A stretch of 64,000 nucleotides of DNA from Mycolicibacterium goodii (GTDB taxonomy: Bacteria; Actinomycetota; Actinomycetes; Mycobacteriales; Mycobacteriaceae), in assembly GCF_022370755.2 (NCBI RefSeq), contig NZ_CP092364.2, forward strand, positions 6,262,001 through 6,326,000. Direction: 5' to 3'. The first letter of the stretch is position 1. Each line of letters starts with the position of its first letter. Positions 44,101 to 52,879 of the stretch are shown one piece after another. The position numbers and the translations under genes are program-made. Below the pieces are notes generated by a model. The model did not search any database. It was not told the origin of the DNA and was given only the letters and a program-made list of their open reading frames with translations.

Positions 44101-45507
44101 TCAGAGCAGCTGCAGGCGCCTCGCCATGTCCGAGGCGAAGACACCGTCCGGATCCACCTTGCGCCGGACCGCGATCCACTCGTCGATGCGTGGGTACATG
44201 GCGTGGAAGGTCTCGGCGGTGGTGCGTGAGTCCTTCGCCGTGTACAGCCTGCCACCGAACTCCAGTACGCGCCGGTCGAGTTCGGTTACGAACTCGTGAA
44301 GACCTGCCTTGATCGGGAAGTCCACGCACACGTTCCAGCCCGGGATCGGGAAGCTCAGCGGGGCCTGGTTGCCAGGACCGAACAGCTTGAAGACGTTGAG
44401 GAACGAGTAGTGCCCGGACCGCTGGATGTCGACGATGATGCTCTTGAATTCGTCCACGGCCTCGGTGGGCACCACGAACTGGTACTGCAGGAAGCCGGCC
44501 GAACCGTAGGCCCGGTTCCACTCCCCGAACATGTCGAGCGGGTGATAGAACTGCGTCAGGTTCTGCACCTTGTTGCGGTACGTGCCCGACTTGCGGTACC
44601 ACAGCTCACCGATCGGGGCGAACGTGAACTTGTTGGCCAACCCGTTCGGGAAGATGTCCGGCAACGTGAGCAGTTGCGGGGCATCGAATTTCAGCGGATC
44701 CTTCTGCAGCTTGGGCGGCAGCTGGTCGAGCGTGGCCAGGGATCCGCGCGAGATCGCCGCACGCCCGAGTTTCGGCGGCTTGCTGATCGCGTCGAACCAC
44801 GCGCTCGAATACGTGTAGTTCGCCTCGCTGCCGTCGCTGTGGAACGCGATGGTTTCGTCGAGGCTCGCCGTGACGTCGCCGTCGGCGATGAAGTACGCGG
44901 TCTCCGTCGGCGTCATCTCGATCGTGGCGCGCAGGATGATGCCGGTCAGGCCGTTGCCGCCGACCGTCGCCCAGAACAGGTCCGAGTCCGGACCGGTGGG
45001 GGTGAGGTGACGCACCTCGCCGGTCGCGGTCAGCAGTTCCATCGAGCGCACGTGATTGCCGAAACTGCCTGCGCTGTGGTGGTTCTTGCCGTGGATGTCG
45101 CAGCCGATCGCACCGCCGACCGTGACCTGCCGGGTGCCGGGCAGCACCGGAACCCACAAGCCGTGGGGCAGTGCGGCTTTCATCAACTGGTCCAGGCTCA
45201 CCCCGGCGTCGACGTCGACCAGTCGGGTGCCCGAGTCGATCGAGTGGATGCGGTTGAGCGCGGGCATGTCGATGACCAGCCCGCCACCGTTCTGCGCATT
45301 GTCGCCGTACGAGCGTCCGAGCCCGCGGGCGATGACGCCACGACCACCCTCTTCGGCTGCCCGTACGACAGCGGAGATGATGACCTCGGGGTCGCTGGTC
45401 GAGAGCACCTGGGCGACGGTCGGCGCGGTGCGCCCCCAGCCCATCAAGCGCTTGGTGGTGGTCGGAAACTCGGTCGTTGACATCGTCAGTGAGGGTACCG
45501 CGCCCAC
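44101..45507 (-). CDS. dprE1: DprE1, decaprenylphosphoryl-ribose 2'-oxidase
   Basis: FAD enzyme that oxidises decaprenylphosphoryl-ribose; target of benzothiazinones. The 468-aa protein has the VAO/PCMH FAD-binding part ([37 protein letters not shown]) and the inhibitor-reactive cysteine in [10 protein letters not shown]. From GTG 45507 that residue is Cys394, the number used for M. smegmatis; ATG 45483 ([13 protein letters not shown]) aligns better with the Mtb N-terminus and is an alternative. The next genes on the strand are furA and katG, not dprE2. Confidence 0.95.
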   Translation of the reverse strand: MGAVPSLTMSTTEFPTTTKRLMGWGRTAPTVAQVLSTSDPEVIISAVVRAAEEGGRGVIARGLGRSYGDNAQNGGGLVIDMPALNRIHSIDSGTRLVDVDAGVSLDQLMKAALPHGLWVPVLPGTRQVTVGGAIGCDIHGKNHHSAGSFGNHVRSMELLTATGEVRHLTPTGPDSDLFWATVGGNGLTGIILRATIEMTPTETAYFIADGDVTASLDETIAFHSDGSEANYTYSSAWFDAISKPPKLGRAAISRGSLATLDQLPPKLQKDPLKFDAPQLLTLPDIFPNGLANKFTFAPIGELWYRKSGTYRNKVQNLTQFYHPLDMFGEWNRAYGSAGFLQYQFVVPTEAVDEFKSIIVDIQRSGHYSFLNVFKLFGPGNQAPLSFPIPGWNVCVDFPIKAGLHEFVTELDRRVLEFGGRLYTAKDSRTTAETFHAMYPRIDEWIAVRRKVDPDGVFASDMARRLQLL

Positions 45508-45602
45508 CGCCCGCGACCCGCCGCATTGACCCCCGGGACCGACGGAAATGCTGCTCACAACGCCCGCGGGCGGCATCGTCGTCGATCTCGGCGTGCCGTA
45601 GA

Positions 45603-46931
45603 TCACGACGCCAGCACGGGCTCCTGTTCCTCGACCGCCGGGCGGCGCAGGAAAATCTGGAGCAGGGCGCCTGCGAGCGCGCAGGCCGACATCACGAAGA
45701 AGCAGATGATGTAACCGCGGTGGGCCTCCCAGCCGCCGCCGACGGCGATCAGCCTGCCCATCAGCAGTGGCGCGATGCCGCCGCCGATGAACATCGCCGT
45801 GGTGATGATCCCGTTGGCCGTCGATACGGCGCCCTCGGGTGCGGCGTCGGACGCGGCGGCGTAGTAGATGGGCCACACGGCGTTGGCGACCACACCGAAC
45901 GCCAACTGGATGACGACGACGAGCACCGACGACGTCGCGAAATAGAAGCACGCGACGCTGATGGCCATCCAGATGCCGCAGATCATGATCGTGGGCTTTC
46001 GGCCGATGACGTCGGACAGAGTGGGCCACAGGATCTGCCCCAGGACGCCGGTGAACGCGAACACGACGCTCAACCCGGCCGATTCCGCCAGTGACAACCC
46101 GACGACGTTGTAGAGGTATGCGGGCAGCACGACGTTGATGCCCATGTAGACGACCTGGGTGAGCAGCGTCGTGAGCGCGGTCAGGTTGATGCTGCGGATC
46201 TTGAAACACGCCGTGATCAGGCCCTTGCCGCCGGAGGCCGCGCGCGCCTCGTCACCCTCGGGCGGGGTGAGGCCCTTGGCGGCGATGTCCTCGTACAGGG
46301 TCTCGATGCGCTCCGCGGTCGAGTAGCGGCCCCAGAAGATCATGAGCGGCACCGCGACGATGAGGCCGAGGAACAGCGCGTAGGACCAGTTGTCGGGTCC
46401 GAACGCGGCGATCACCACCGCTGCTGACAGACCGCTGAGCAGCGATCCGACCGGGTAGCCGGTGTGGTGGGCGCCCAGTGCGAAGCCGCGCCGCTCCTTG
46501 GGCCACCATTCCGCGGTGTTGCTGACGCCGACCGGCTCACCCCATCCCGCGCCGAGGTTGACGCCGACGCGCAGCGCGATGAACGCCGCGGCGTGCGAGC
46601 TGACTGCCTTCAGGCCGGAGATGAAAGACAGTGCGGTGTAACCGATCACGAGCGGAACCTGGAAGCGTGCGCGCTTCCAGCCGCCGCCGTACCGGTCGCT
46701 GAGGGTCGAACCGGGGATCGCCAGCACCGCGAGCGAGATCATGATGAGCGAGGCGATGGCACCCCAGGTGTCGGGGCTGAAGTCGAAATGCTCGGAGATG
46801 GTGGGGCCGAGCCGCAGGATGATCTCGCGGTCGTAGGCGTTGAGCACCCAGATCAGCCAGCACACGGCCAGTGAGATCCAGGAATACTTGTGCGTGTTGC
46901 GCAGCGCGCCTCTGCGCGAGCCGATTCTCAT
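45603..46931 (-). CDS. MFS transporter of the SMP-30 operon
   Basis: About 442 aa with 12 predicted helices. Typical MFS signatures are present: [14 protein letters not shown] after helix 2, [16 protein letters not shown] in helix 5, and [12 protein letters not shown] in the second half. It is probably an importer of a small organic or sugar acid, judging from the neighbouring lactonase and catabolic genes; this is inference. ATG 46931 follows AAGGA at good spacing and 25 bases after the SMP-30 stop; the frame extends to 46985. Confidence 0.87.
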   Translation of the reverse strand: MRIGSRRGALRNTHKYSWISLAVCWLIWVLNAYDREIILRLGPTISEHFDFSPDTWGAIASLIMISLAVLAIPGSTLSDRYGGGWKRARFQVPLVIGYTALSFISGLKAVSSHAAAFIALRVGVNLGAGWGEPVGVSNTAEWWPKERRGFALGAHHTGYPVGSLLSGLSAAVVIAAFGPDNWSYALFLGLIVAVPLMIFWGRYSTAERIETLYEDIAAKGLTPPEGDEARAASGGKGLITACFKIRSINLTALTTLLTQVVYMGINVVLPAYLYNVVGLSLAESAGLSVVFAFTGVLGQILWPTLSDVIGRKPTIMICGIWMAISVACFYFATSSVLVVVIQLAFGVVANAVWPIYYAAASDAAPEGAVSTANGIITTAMFIGGGIAPLLMGRLIAVGGGWEAHRGYIICFFVMSACALAGALLQIFLRRPAVEEQEPVLAS

Positions 46932-46956
46932 GTGGATGTCCTTGGGGTAGAGGCGA

Positions 46957-47859
46957 TCAGGCGCCGAAGCGGGGTTCGGGAACACCGCGAACGCCGAGGC
47001 CGCGGATGGCGAACAAACTGCCGCGCAGTTGCCCGTCCTCGGGGAATCGCGGCAGTGGCGGGCGCGCCATCGACGTCACGTAGAGGACGTCGAGGTCCGG
47101 TCCGCCGAACATCACGCTGGTGGGTTTGAGGACCGGGAAGTCGATGACGTGGTCGACGGTGCCGTCCGGCGCGTAGCGGATGATCTTGCCGCCGTACACC
47201 AATGCCTGCCACAGATGACCGTCGGCGTCGACCGTGGCGCCATCGGCGGCGCCGCCCCCGCTGGTGTCGACGCGGGCGAACGTGCGCCGGTTGGACACCT
47301 TGCCTGTGTCGAGATCGTAGTCGTAGCACCAGATCTCACCGGTCCACGTGTCGCAGAAGTAAAGTGTCCGTCCGTCGGGGCTCCAACACGGGCCGTTGGA
47401 GACCGTGATGCCCTCGTCGAGAATCTGCAGTGTGCCGTCCGGGCTGTAGCTGTACAGCTTTCCGCTCTGCGACTCCTCCAGGGTGTCCATCGACCCGAAC
47501 ACGAACCGGCCGCGCTTGTCGACCTTCCCGTCGTTGAGCCGGTTGCTGGGCAGGTCGCGCTCCAACTCCAGCACCTCGGTGAGGTCTCCGGTTTCGAAGT
47601 CGACTCGCCACAAGCCGTTTTCGAGTGTGGCCAGCGCGCCGGAACCGTCACGCAGAAGCGCCATCGAGCCGATCTTCTCCCGTACGTCCCATGCCCGGAT
47701 CTGGGAGCCGTCCGCGGTCGCGCGGAAGATGCGGCCGTCGGCGCTGTCGAGCCAGTAGAGCAACTGTTGCTCGGCGTCCCACAGCGGTCCCTCACCGAGG
47801 GTGGTCTTGAGATCGGCCACGACGCCGATCGAGTAGTCGCGGTTGATCGCGTTGCCCAT
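46957..47859 (-). CDS. SMP-30/gluconolactonase-family lactonase
   Basis: Six-bladed beta-propeller metal-dependent hydrolase, 300 aa. Likely metal ligands: Glu in TLGEGPLWD, Asn in SNRLNDGKVD, Asn in TVSNGPCWSPDG and Asp in GAADGATVDADG. Family members open sugar or other lactones. ATG 47859 (MGNAINRDYSIG) is chosen to place the first ligand near the N-terminus; the frame runs to 47949. It is the first gene of a leftward unit with the MFS gene and faces the LacI gene across a 232-base control region. Confidence 0.88.
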   Translation of the reverse strand: MGNAINRDYSIGVVADLKTTLGEGPLWDAEQQLLYWLDSADGRIFRATADGSQIRAWDVREKIGSMALLRDGSGALATLENGLWRVDFETGDLTEVLELERDLPSNRLNDGKVDKRGRFVFGSMDTLEESQSGKLYSYSPDGTLQILDEGITVSNGPCWSPDGRTLYFCDTWTGEIWCYDYDLDTGKVSNRRTFARVDTSGGGAADGATVDADGHLWQALVYGGKIIRYAPDGTVDHVIDFPVLKPTSVMFGGPDLDVLYVTSMARPPLPRFPEDGQLRGSLFAIRGLGVRGVPEPRFGA

Positions 47860-47892
47860 GGCTGGGAACGCTAGGTCGGGCTGAAGATGTTC

Positions 47893-48046
47893 AGCAACGT
47901 TAAGTTGTGATCTTGGACATTTCCGGACTTCTGACGTGGCGCCTCCCACGGAACGGCCGCGTTTTCCCCGGGAAGCCCCGGCTCGGCCGGAGGTCGAAAA
48001 CCAAAATCGACTTAACGTTGCTTAACGATTCGGATCACACTTAACG
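47893..48046. promoter_or_regulatory. Divergent control region with four CTTAACG boxes
   Basis: Three direct CTTAACG heptamers start at 48011, 48021 and 48040, and one inverted copy (CGTTAAG) is at 47898-47904. The 13-mer AGCAACGTTAAGT at 47893-47905 is the exact reverse complement of 48010-48022. Spacings of 10 and 19 bases put the three direct boxes on nearly the same helix face. They are candidate sites for the adjacent LacI regulator, controlling both the SMP-30 unit and the LacI/MFS side. Confidence 0.65.
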
Positions 48047-48091
48047 TCGGGACACCAGGGCGTCGGCAACGTCGCAAGCAGGGGAGGTGAC

Positions 48092-49153
48092 ATGGTGAAC
48101 GCAGAAGTCCCGGCACGGCGGCAGCGACCCGCGCGGGTCTCGGCTGCCGACGTGGCACGAGCTGTCGGCGTGTCACCGGCCACTGTCTCCTATGTCATGA
48201 ACGGACGGGCCGGCGTCTCCGCACAGACCCGCGCGAAGATCCTCGAAGTGGCCGAGGAACTGGGGCACATCTCGAGCGCGCGGGCGGACCGGCTCCGGTC
48301 CCACCAGACGCGCGTGATCGGCCTGATCCTGACCGATATCGCCAACCCCTTCTACACCGAGATCGCGGCGGGCACGATCGACGCCGCCCGCGCCCGCGGG
48401 TACGAGGTGTTCCTCGCCCACACGCAGGAGGATCCGCAGACGCTGCGGTCGATCGTCGACGCGATGATCGCGCGCCAGGTCGACGGCGTCGTCATCACCG
48501 TGCTGCATCCCGACGACGGTGAGGTGATCCGCTCGCTACGCAGCGCGCACATCCCGCTGGTGCAGTTGTCGCGGCGAATCCAGCGCATCGACGCCGATTT
48601 CGTCGGCATCGACGACCGTGCTGCGGCATCGGAAATGATGGAACACGTTGTCTCGCACGGATACCAGGACATCGTCACCGTCGTCGGGCCACGCACGTCG
48701 AGTGCGTCGGCCGCCCGCGAAGAGGGTTTCATCCGCACGGCCGAATCGCACGGCATCCGGACCGTGGCGGCCCAGCGCATCAGCACGTACCTGAGCGAGC
48801 GCGGCGGCTACGAGGCCGTCGAGCAGGTGCTGGCTCGCAAATCGCTGCCGCGCGTGATCGTGTGTGGCAGCGACGTCATCGCGCTCGGCGCCATCAGCGC
48901 ACTGCGGGAACGCTCGCTCAACGTGCCCGACGACGTCGCCGTCACCGGCTTCGACGGCCTCTATCCCGGACCGCTGGTGGAGCTCACGACGATCAACCAG
49001 CCACGACGTGAAATGGCCGAGCAGTCGATCGAACTGCTGACCCGCCGCATCGAGGGAGCGGGGGGCTCCTACCAATCGGTGTTGCGCGCGCACCAACTGC
49101 GCATCGGAACCACCTGCGGTTGCCCGCGAATGCGGCCGCACCTGGCCGCCTGA
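48092..49153 (+). CDS. LacI-family transcriptional regulator
   Basis: A 353-aa repressor-type protein. The helix-turn-helix is at about residues 16-40 (VSAADVARAVGVSPATVSYVMNGR split by the turn), followed by the hinge and a periplasmic-binding-protein fold (VIGLILTDIANPFYTEIAAG, VDGVVITVLHP, VAVTGFDGLYPGP). The C-terminal CGCPRM cysteines are unusual for the family and worth noting. ATG 48092 is preceded by GGGGAGGTGAC. It likely senses the substrate or a pathway intermediate and controls both arms of the catabolic cluster. Confidence 0.9.
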   Translation: MVNAEVPARRQRPARVSAADVARAVGVSPATVSYVMNGRAGVSAQTRAKILEVAEELGHISSARADRLRSHQTRVIGLILTDIANPFYTEIAAGTIDAARARGYEVFLAHTQEDPQTLRSIVDAMIARQVDGVVITVLHPDDGEVIRSLRSAHIPLVQLSRRIQRIDADFVGIDDRAAASEMMEHVVSHGYQDIVTVVGPRTSSASAAREEGFIRTAESHGIRTVAAQRISTYLSERGGYEAVEQVLARKSLPRVIVCGSDVIALGAISALRERSLNVPDDVAVTGFDGLYPGPLVELTTINQPRREMAEQSIELLTRRIEGAGGSYQSVLRAHQLRIGTTCGCPRMRPHLAA

Positions 49154-49217
49154 GCCCCGGCGACACCCACACCAGAATCATGACGAGGTCCCCGAGGGGC
49201 CTGGAAGGAGCATTGTC

Positions 49218-50495
49218 TTGGACAGGCTCATCTTTCGTAAGCTGATGCCGCTGCTGATCGCGGCGTACATCATCGCGTTCATCGACCGGACGAACATCGG
49301 GCTCGCCAAACACCATCTCGAAGTCGACCTCGGAATCTCCGCCGCCGCTTACGGTTTGGGTGCCGGTCTGTTCTTTCTGGCGTATTCGCTGTGTGAAGTG
49401 CCCAGTAACCTGATCATGCACCGGATCGGTGCGCGGATCTGGATCGCCCGCATCATGGTCACATGGGGCCTGCTGTCGGCCGCCATGGCGTTCGTGCAGG
49501 GTCCGGCGTCGTTCTACGTGCTGCGGATCCTGCTTGGCGCCGCCGAGGCCGGCCTGTTCCCTGGCGTGATGCTCTACCTCACCTACTGGTTCGCGCGCGA
49601 TCAACTCGCGCGGGCCAACGGCATCTTCCTGGTCGCGGTGTGTCTGGCCAACATCGTCGGTGCACCGCTCGGCGGAGCACTGCTCGGCATGGACGGTGTG
49701 CTCGGCTGGCACGGGTGGCAGTGGATGTTCGTCGTGGAGGGATTGCCCGCCGTGCTGCTCGCGGCCGTGGTGCTCAAGGTCCTGCCCAACGGTCCGCTGG
49801 AGGCCAAGTGGCTGGAACCGGCACAAGCACGTGCGCTCGTCGACCGTCTGGAACGCGAGCGGGCCGAGGGGGCCGCGGCGTCGGGCACCCACTCGTTTGC
49901 CGGGGTGTTCCGCGACAGGCAGATCCTGCTGGTCATCGCGGTGTACTTCACGCATCAGATCGCGGTGTACAGCCTCACCTACTTCCTGCCCGGCATCATC
50001 GGCGGATGGGGTGAGATGTCCGATCTGACCATCGGTCTGCTCACGGCGTTGCCATGGGTCGCGGCGGCCATCGGCACGCTGGTCCTGCCGCGTCACGCCA
50101 CCGACGGCCGCCGGTCGCGGTTGCTGCTGTTCGGTGGGATGGCGGCGATGGTGGTGGGATTCGTCGTCGGTGCGGTCGCCGGACCGGCGCTCGCGCTGAT
50201 CGGGTTCTGCATCGCGGCGTCGACGTTCTTCGTCGTGCAGTCGATCCTCTTCACGGTCCCGGCGTCGCGGCTGACCGGTGCCGCCCTCGCGGGCGGACTG
50301 GCCCTGGTCAACACGCTCGGGATCCTCGGCGGGTTCGTCGGCCCGTTCGTGATGGGCCTGCTGGAGTCCATGACCGGCAACCCCGTTGCGGGACTGTGGT
50401 TCGTTGTCGCGCTGCTGGTCGTCGGCACCGCGGTCAGCGTCACCCTCAAGGTCCGCGGCGCACCCCAACCCGAACTGAAAGGAGTGAAAGCATGA
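49218..50495 (+). CDS. MFS transporter, anion:cation symporter (ACS) type
   Basis: A 425-aa transporter of the ACS family, which imports sugar acids, phthalates and related organic anions. It starts with the family-typical LMPLLIAAYIIAFIDRTNIGLAK, then FFLAYSLCEVPSNLIMHRIGARIW and LGAAEAGLFPGVMLYLTYWF. The start codon is TTG 49218, supported by GGAAGGAG seven bases upstream. Its TGA overlaps the ATG of the dehydrogenase gene, so uptake and catabolism are coupled. Confidence 0.9.
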   Translation: MDRLIFRKLMPLLIAAYIIAFIDRTNIGLAKHHLEVDLGISAAAYGLGAGLFFLAYSLCEVPSNLIMHRIGARIWIARIMVTWGLLSAAMAFVQGPASFYVLRILLGAAEAGLFPGVMLYLTYWFARDQLARANGIFLVAVCLANIVGAPLGGALLGMDGVLGWHGWQWMFVVEGLPAVLLAAVVLKVLPNGPLEAKWLEPAQARALVDRLERERAEGAAASGTHSFAGVFRDRQILLVIAVYFTHQIAVYSLTYFLPGIIGGWGEMSDLTIGLLTALPWVAAAIGTLVLPRHATDGRRSRLLLFGGMAAMVVGFVVGAVAGPALALIGFCIAASTFFVVQSILFTVPASRLTGAALAGGLALVNTLGILGGFVGPFVMGLLESMTGNPVAGLWFVVALLVVGTAVSVTLKVRGAPQPELKGVKA

Positions 50496-51529
50496 GCGAC
50501 GCACGCATCCTCGTCGTGGGCGCGGGCGCGATCGGCGGTGTCACCGCCGCGCACCTCGCACGGGCCGGGCGGGACGTGACGGTCCTCGATGCCAACGCCG
50601 AACACGTCCGGTTGATGAACTCACCGGGCCTGAAGTTCGACGAGCTGGGCGAGATCAGCCACATCGAGATCACCGCCGTCGACACCCCGACCGCGCTCGA
50701 AGGACGATTCGACTTCGCGCTGGTGGCCCTCAAGGCCCCGTATCTGGAGTCGGCACTTTCACCGCTGGTCGCGGGCGATCTCGTCGACACGTACGTCTCG
50801 CTCGGAAACGGTTTGGTGCAGAGCACCATTCAGGAGATCGTGGGCACCGAGAGGTTCGTGGTCGGTATCACCGAGTGGGGCGCGACGAACTTCGGGCCCG
50901 GCCACGTCGCGCAGACCACCGTGGCCCCGTTCGTGATCGGCGAGGTCGACGGCAGCCTCAGCCCGCGTCTCGAAACGCTGCGGGACGTGCTTTCGGTGGC
51001 CGCCGAGGTGCACGTGTCCACCGACGTCATGAACCAGGTGTGGACGAAACTGCTTCTCAACAGCACCTTCTCGGGCCTGGCCGGCGTCGCCGGCATGCTC
51101 TACGGCGAGATCGCCGCAGACGCACTCGGCCGCACGATGGCATATCACGTGTGGACCGAGTCCTACGACGTCGCCCACGCGGCCGGTTTCGAACTCGACG
51201 CGCTCATCGGGATACAACCGCACGATCTCGTGGTGCGGTCCGCAGGTGACCGGGTACGCGCCGATGCGGCACTGGAGGTCCTGATGAGCAAGCTCGGCGC
51301 CACCAAGGCGTCGATGCTGCAGGACCTCGAACGCGGTGCGACCACCGAGGTCGACGTCATCAACGGCGGCGTGTGCGCCACCGCGGCCAAAGCCGGTGTC
51401 CCCAGCCCGTTCAACGCCCGCATCGTCGAACTGGTCCACGAGTGCGAGCGAGGCCTGCGCACACCCGGCCGCGAAACGCTCGAAGCACTCGCCGAGGTTT
51501 CCGCTCAACAACAAGGAGTCAACCCATGA
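50492..51529 (+). CDS. Ketopantoate-reductase-like (ApbA/PanE) dehydrogenase
   Basis: A 345-aa NAD(P)-dependent 6-phosphogluconate-dehydrogenase-like enzyme. The nucleotide motif is ILVVGAGAIGGVTAAHLA, and the catalytic lysine lies in WTKLLLNSTFSG. E. coli PanE has KLVINCAIN; here the second substrate-binding Asn is Ser, which argues against ketopantoate as substrate. The position in a catabolic operon suggests oxidation of a hydroxy acid to the keto acid used by the following BKACE; this is inference. The start follows AAAGGAG and overlaps the MFS stop. Confidence 0.85.
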   Translation: MSDARILVVGAGAIGGVTAAHLARAGRDVTVLDANAEHVRLMNSPGLKFDELGEISHIEITAVDTPTALEGRFDFALVALKAPYLESALSPLVAGDLVDTYVSLGNGLVQSTIQEIVGTERFVVGITEWGATNFGPGHVAQTTVAPFVIGEVDGSLSPRLETLRDVLSVAAEVHVSTDVMNQVWTKLLLNSTFSGLAGVAGMLYGEIAADALGRTMAYHVWTESYDVAHAAGFELDALIGIQPHDLVVRSAGDRVRADAALEVLMSKLGATKASMLQDLERGATTEVDVINGGVCATAAKAGVPSPFNARIVELVHECERGLRTPGRETLEALAEVSAQQQGVNP

Positions 51530-52452
51530 ACGACAAGGTCATCATCACGTGCGCCGTCACCGGCGGCATGACCGTGCCCGCACAGAGCAGGGCGATCCCG
51601 ATCACCGTCGACGAGATCGTGCGGGCCGGCGTCGAGGCCGCCGAGGCCGGCGCCGCGGTGCTGCACGTCCACGTGCGAGAAGAGTCGACCGGACGGCCGG
51701 TCGCCGACCTCGATCTGTTCGAGCGCGTGCTCACCGAGCTCAAGAAGAACACCGACGCCGTCATCCAGCCCACGACCGGTGGCGGCCGCGGCATGACCGT
51801 GGCGGAACGGGCGTCGGTCCTCAAGTTCCGGCCCGAGATGGCCACGTTCAACGCGGGCAGCTTCAACTTCGGCCTGTTCCCGGTCGCGGCGCGGGACCTG
51901 CCGTTCGCCGAGTGGGAACGTGAATACCTCGAAGGCACCACGGATTACATCTTCAAGAACACCTTCGCGGACATGACCTACATGGCCGAGCAGATGCGCC
52001 AGTCCGACACCCGCCCCGAGATCGAGGTGTACGACGTCGGCCACATCTACAACCTTGAGCAGCTCGTCTCCGACGGTGTCCTGGAACCGCCGTTCAACCT
52101 GCAGTTCGTGCTCGGTGTCCTCGGCGCCAACGCCGCCGAACCGGATCAGCTCATCCACATGCTGCGCACCGCCGAGCGGGTGTTCGGCCGCGAATCGTTC
52201 ACGTGGTCGGCGGCCGGCGTCGGGTATCGCGGCGAGTTCGGTCTTGCGGCATTGTCGTTGATCCTCGGCGGCAACGTGCGCGTCGGCCTCGAGGACAACC
52301 TGCGGATCACCAGGACCGAGAACGCGACCTCCAACGCGCAACTGGTGCGCAAAGCCGTCGACCTCGCGGCGACGTTCGACCGCACACCGGCCACCCCCGA
52401 CGAGGCCCGTCGGTTCCTGGGGCTCAAGGGCGTCGCCGCCGTCGGTTTCTGA
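51526..52452 (+). CDS. Beta-keto acid cleavage enzyme (BKACE, DUF849)
   Basis: Zinc-dependent TIM-barrel enzyme of 308 aa. Family members react a beta-keto acid with acetyl-CoA to give acetoacetate and a new CoA ester; substrates range widely (for example 3-keto-5-aminohexanoate, dehydrocarnitine). Zinc ligands His47 and His49 are in AAVLHVHVREE, and IQPTTGGGRGMT and ASFN-type NAGSFNFG segments are typical. ATG 51526 follows AAGGAG and overlaps the dehydrogenase stop. It ends four bases from the convergent GtrA-like gene. Confidence 0.9.
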   Translation: MNDKVIITCAVTGGMTVPAQSRAIPITVDEIVRAGVEAAEAGAAVLHVHVREESTGRPVADLDLFERVLTELKKNTDAVIQPTTGGGRGMTVAERASVLKFRPEMATFNAGSFNFGLFPVAARDLPFAEWEREYLEGTTDYIFKNTFADMTYMAEQMRQSDTRPEIEVYDVGHIYNLEQLVSDGVLEPPFNLQFVLGVLGANAAEPDQLIHMLRTAERVFGRESFTWSAAGVGYRGEFGLAALSLILGGNVRVGLEDNLRITRTENATSNAQLVRKAVDLAATFDRTPATPDEARRFLGLKGVAAVGF

Positions 52453-52456
52453 ACCG

Positions 52457-52870
52457 TCAGCGCAACCTGAAGATGACGGCGCGCTGCACGATGAAGTTGA
52501 TGACGGTGGCGGTGCCCTGCGCGATCACGAACGCCACCGGCACCCGCCAGGGCTTCTCGTCCCAGGCCATGTAGAACACGTAGTTGATACCGACCTGCAC
52601 GGCATAGGTCACCGCGTACAGCACGCACACCGCGATGAAGCGGGCCTTGCTGGGCGGCGCCTGGAACGTCCAGCGCCGGTTGATCAGGTAGGCCGTCGTG
52701 GTGCCCGCGACGAAGCTCAGCGTCTTGGCCACGTTGACGTGCAGCCCGACCGCGAGCAGCAGCACGTACAGGCCGAAGTCGACGATCGCCGACAACCCGC
52801 CGGTCACGATGAACCGGAACGCCTGGGTCGCCAAGCTCAGGCGGGGAGTCGTCGATGCGGTTTCGGCCAC
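52457..52870 (-). CDS. GtrA-like membrane protein (Rv3789 homologue)
   Basis: A 137-aa protein with four hydrophobic helices of the GtrA family (FIVTGGLSAIVDFGLYVLLL, TLSFVAGTTTAYLINRRWTF). Mtb Rv3789 lies next to dprE1 and has been proposed either to help decaprenylphosphoryl-arabinose cross the membrane or to anchor AftA. Here it is separated from dprE1 by the catabolic cluster. The start is GTG 52870, without a clear ribosome site. It converges with the BKACE gene. Confidence 0.88.
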   Translation of the reverse strand: MAETASTTPRLSLATQAFRFIVTGGLSAIVDFGLYVLLLAVGLHVNVAKTLSFVAGTTTAYLINRRWTFQAPPSKARFIAVCVLYAVTYAVQVGINYVFYMAWDEKPWRVPVAFVIAQGTATVINFIVQRAVIFRLR

Positions 52871-52879
52871 CCGGGCAGC

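Noticed and set aside
45508..46209. Upstream extension of the dprE1 frame
   Set aside because: It is antisense-like to nothing but lies in the wrong frame within the same-strand MFS gene and has no similarity to DprE1.
49181..49201. Small hairpin between lacI and the ACS transporter gene
   Set aside because: The stem is short with a bulge and overlaps the approach to the ribosome site; too weak to call a terminator.
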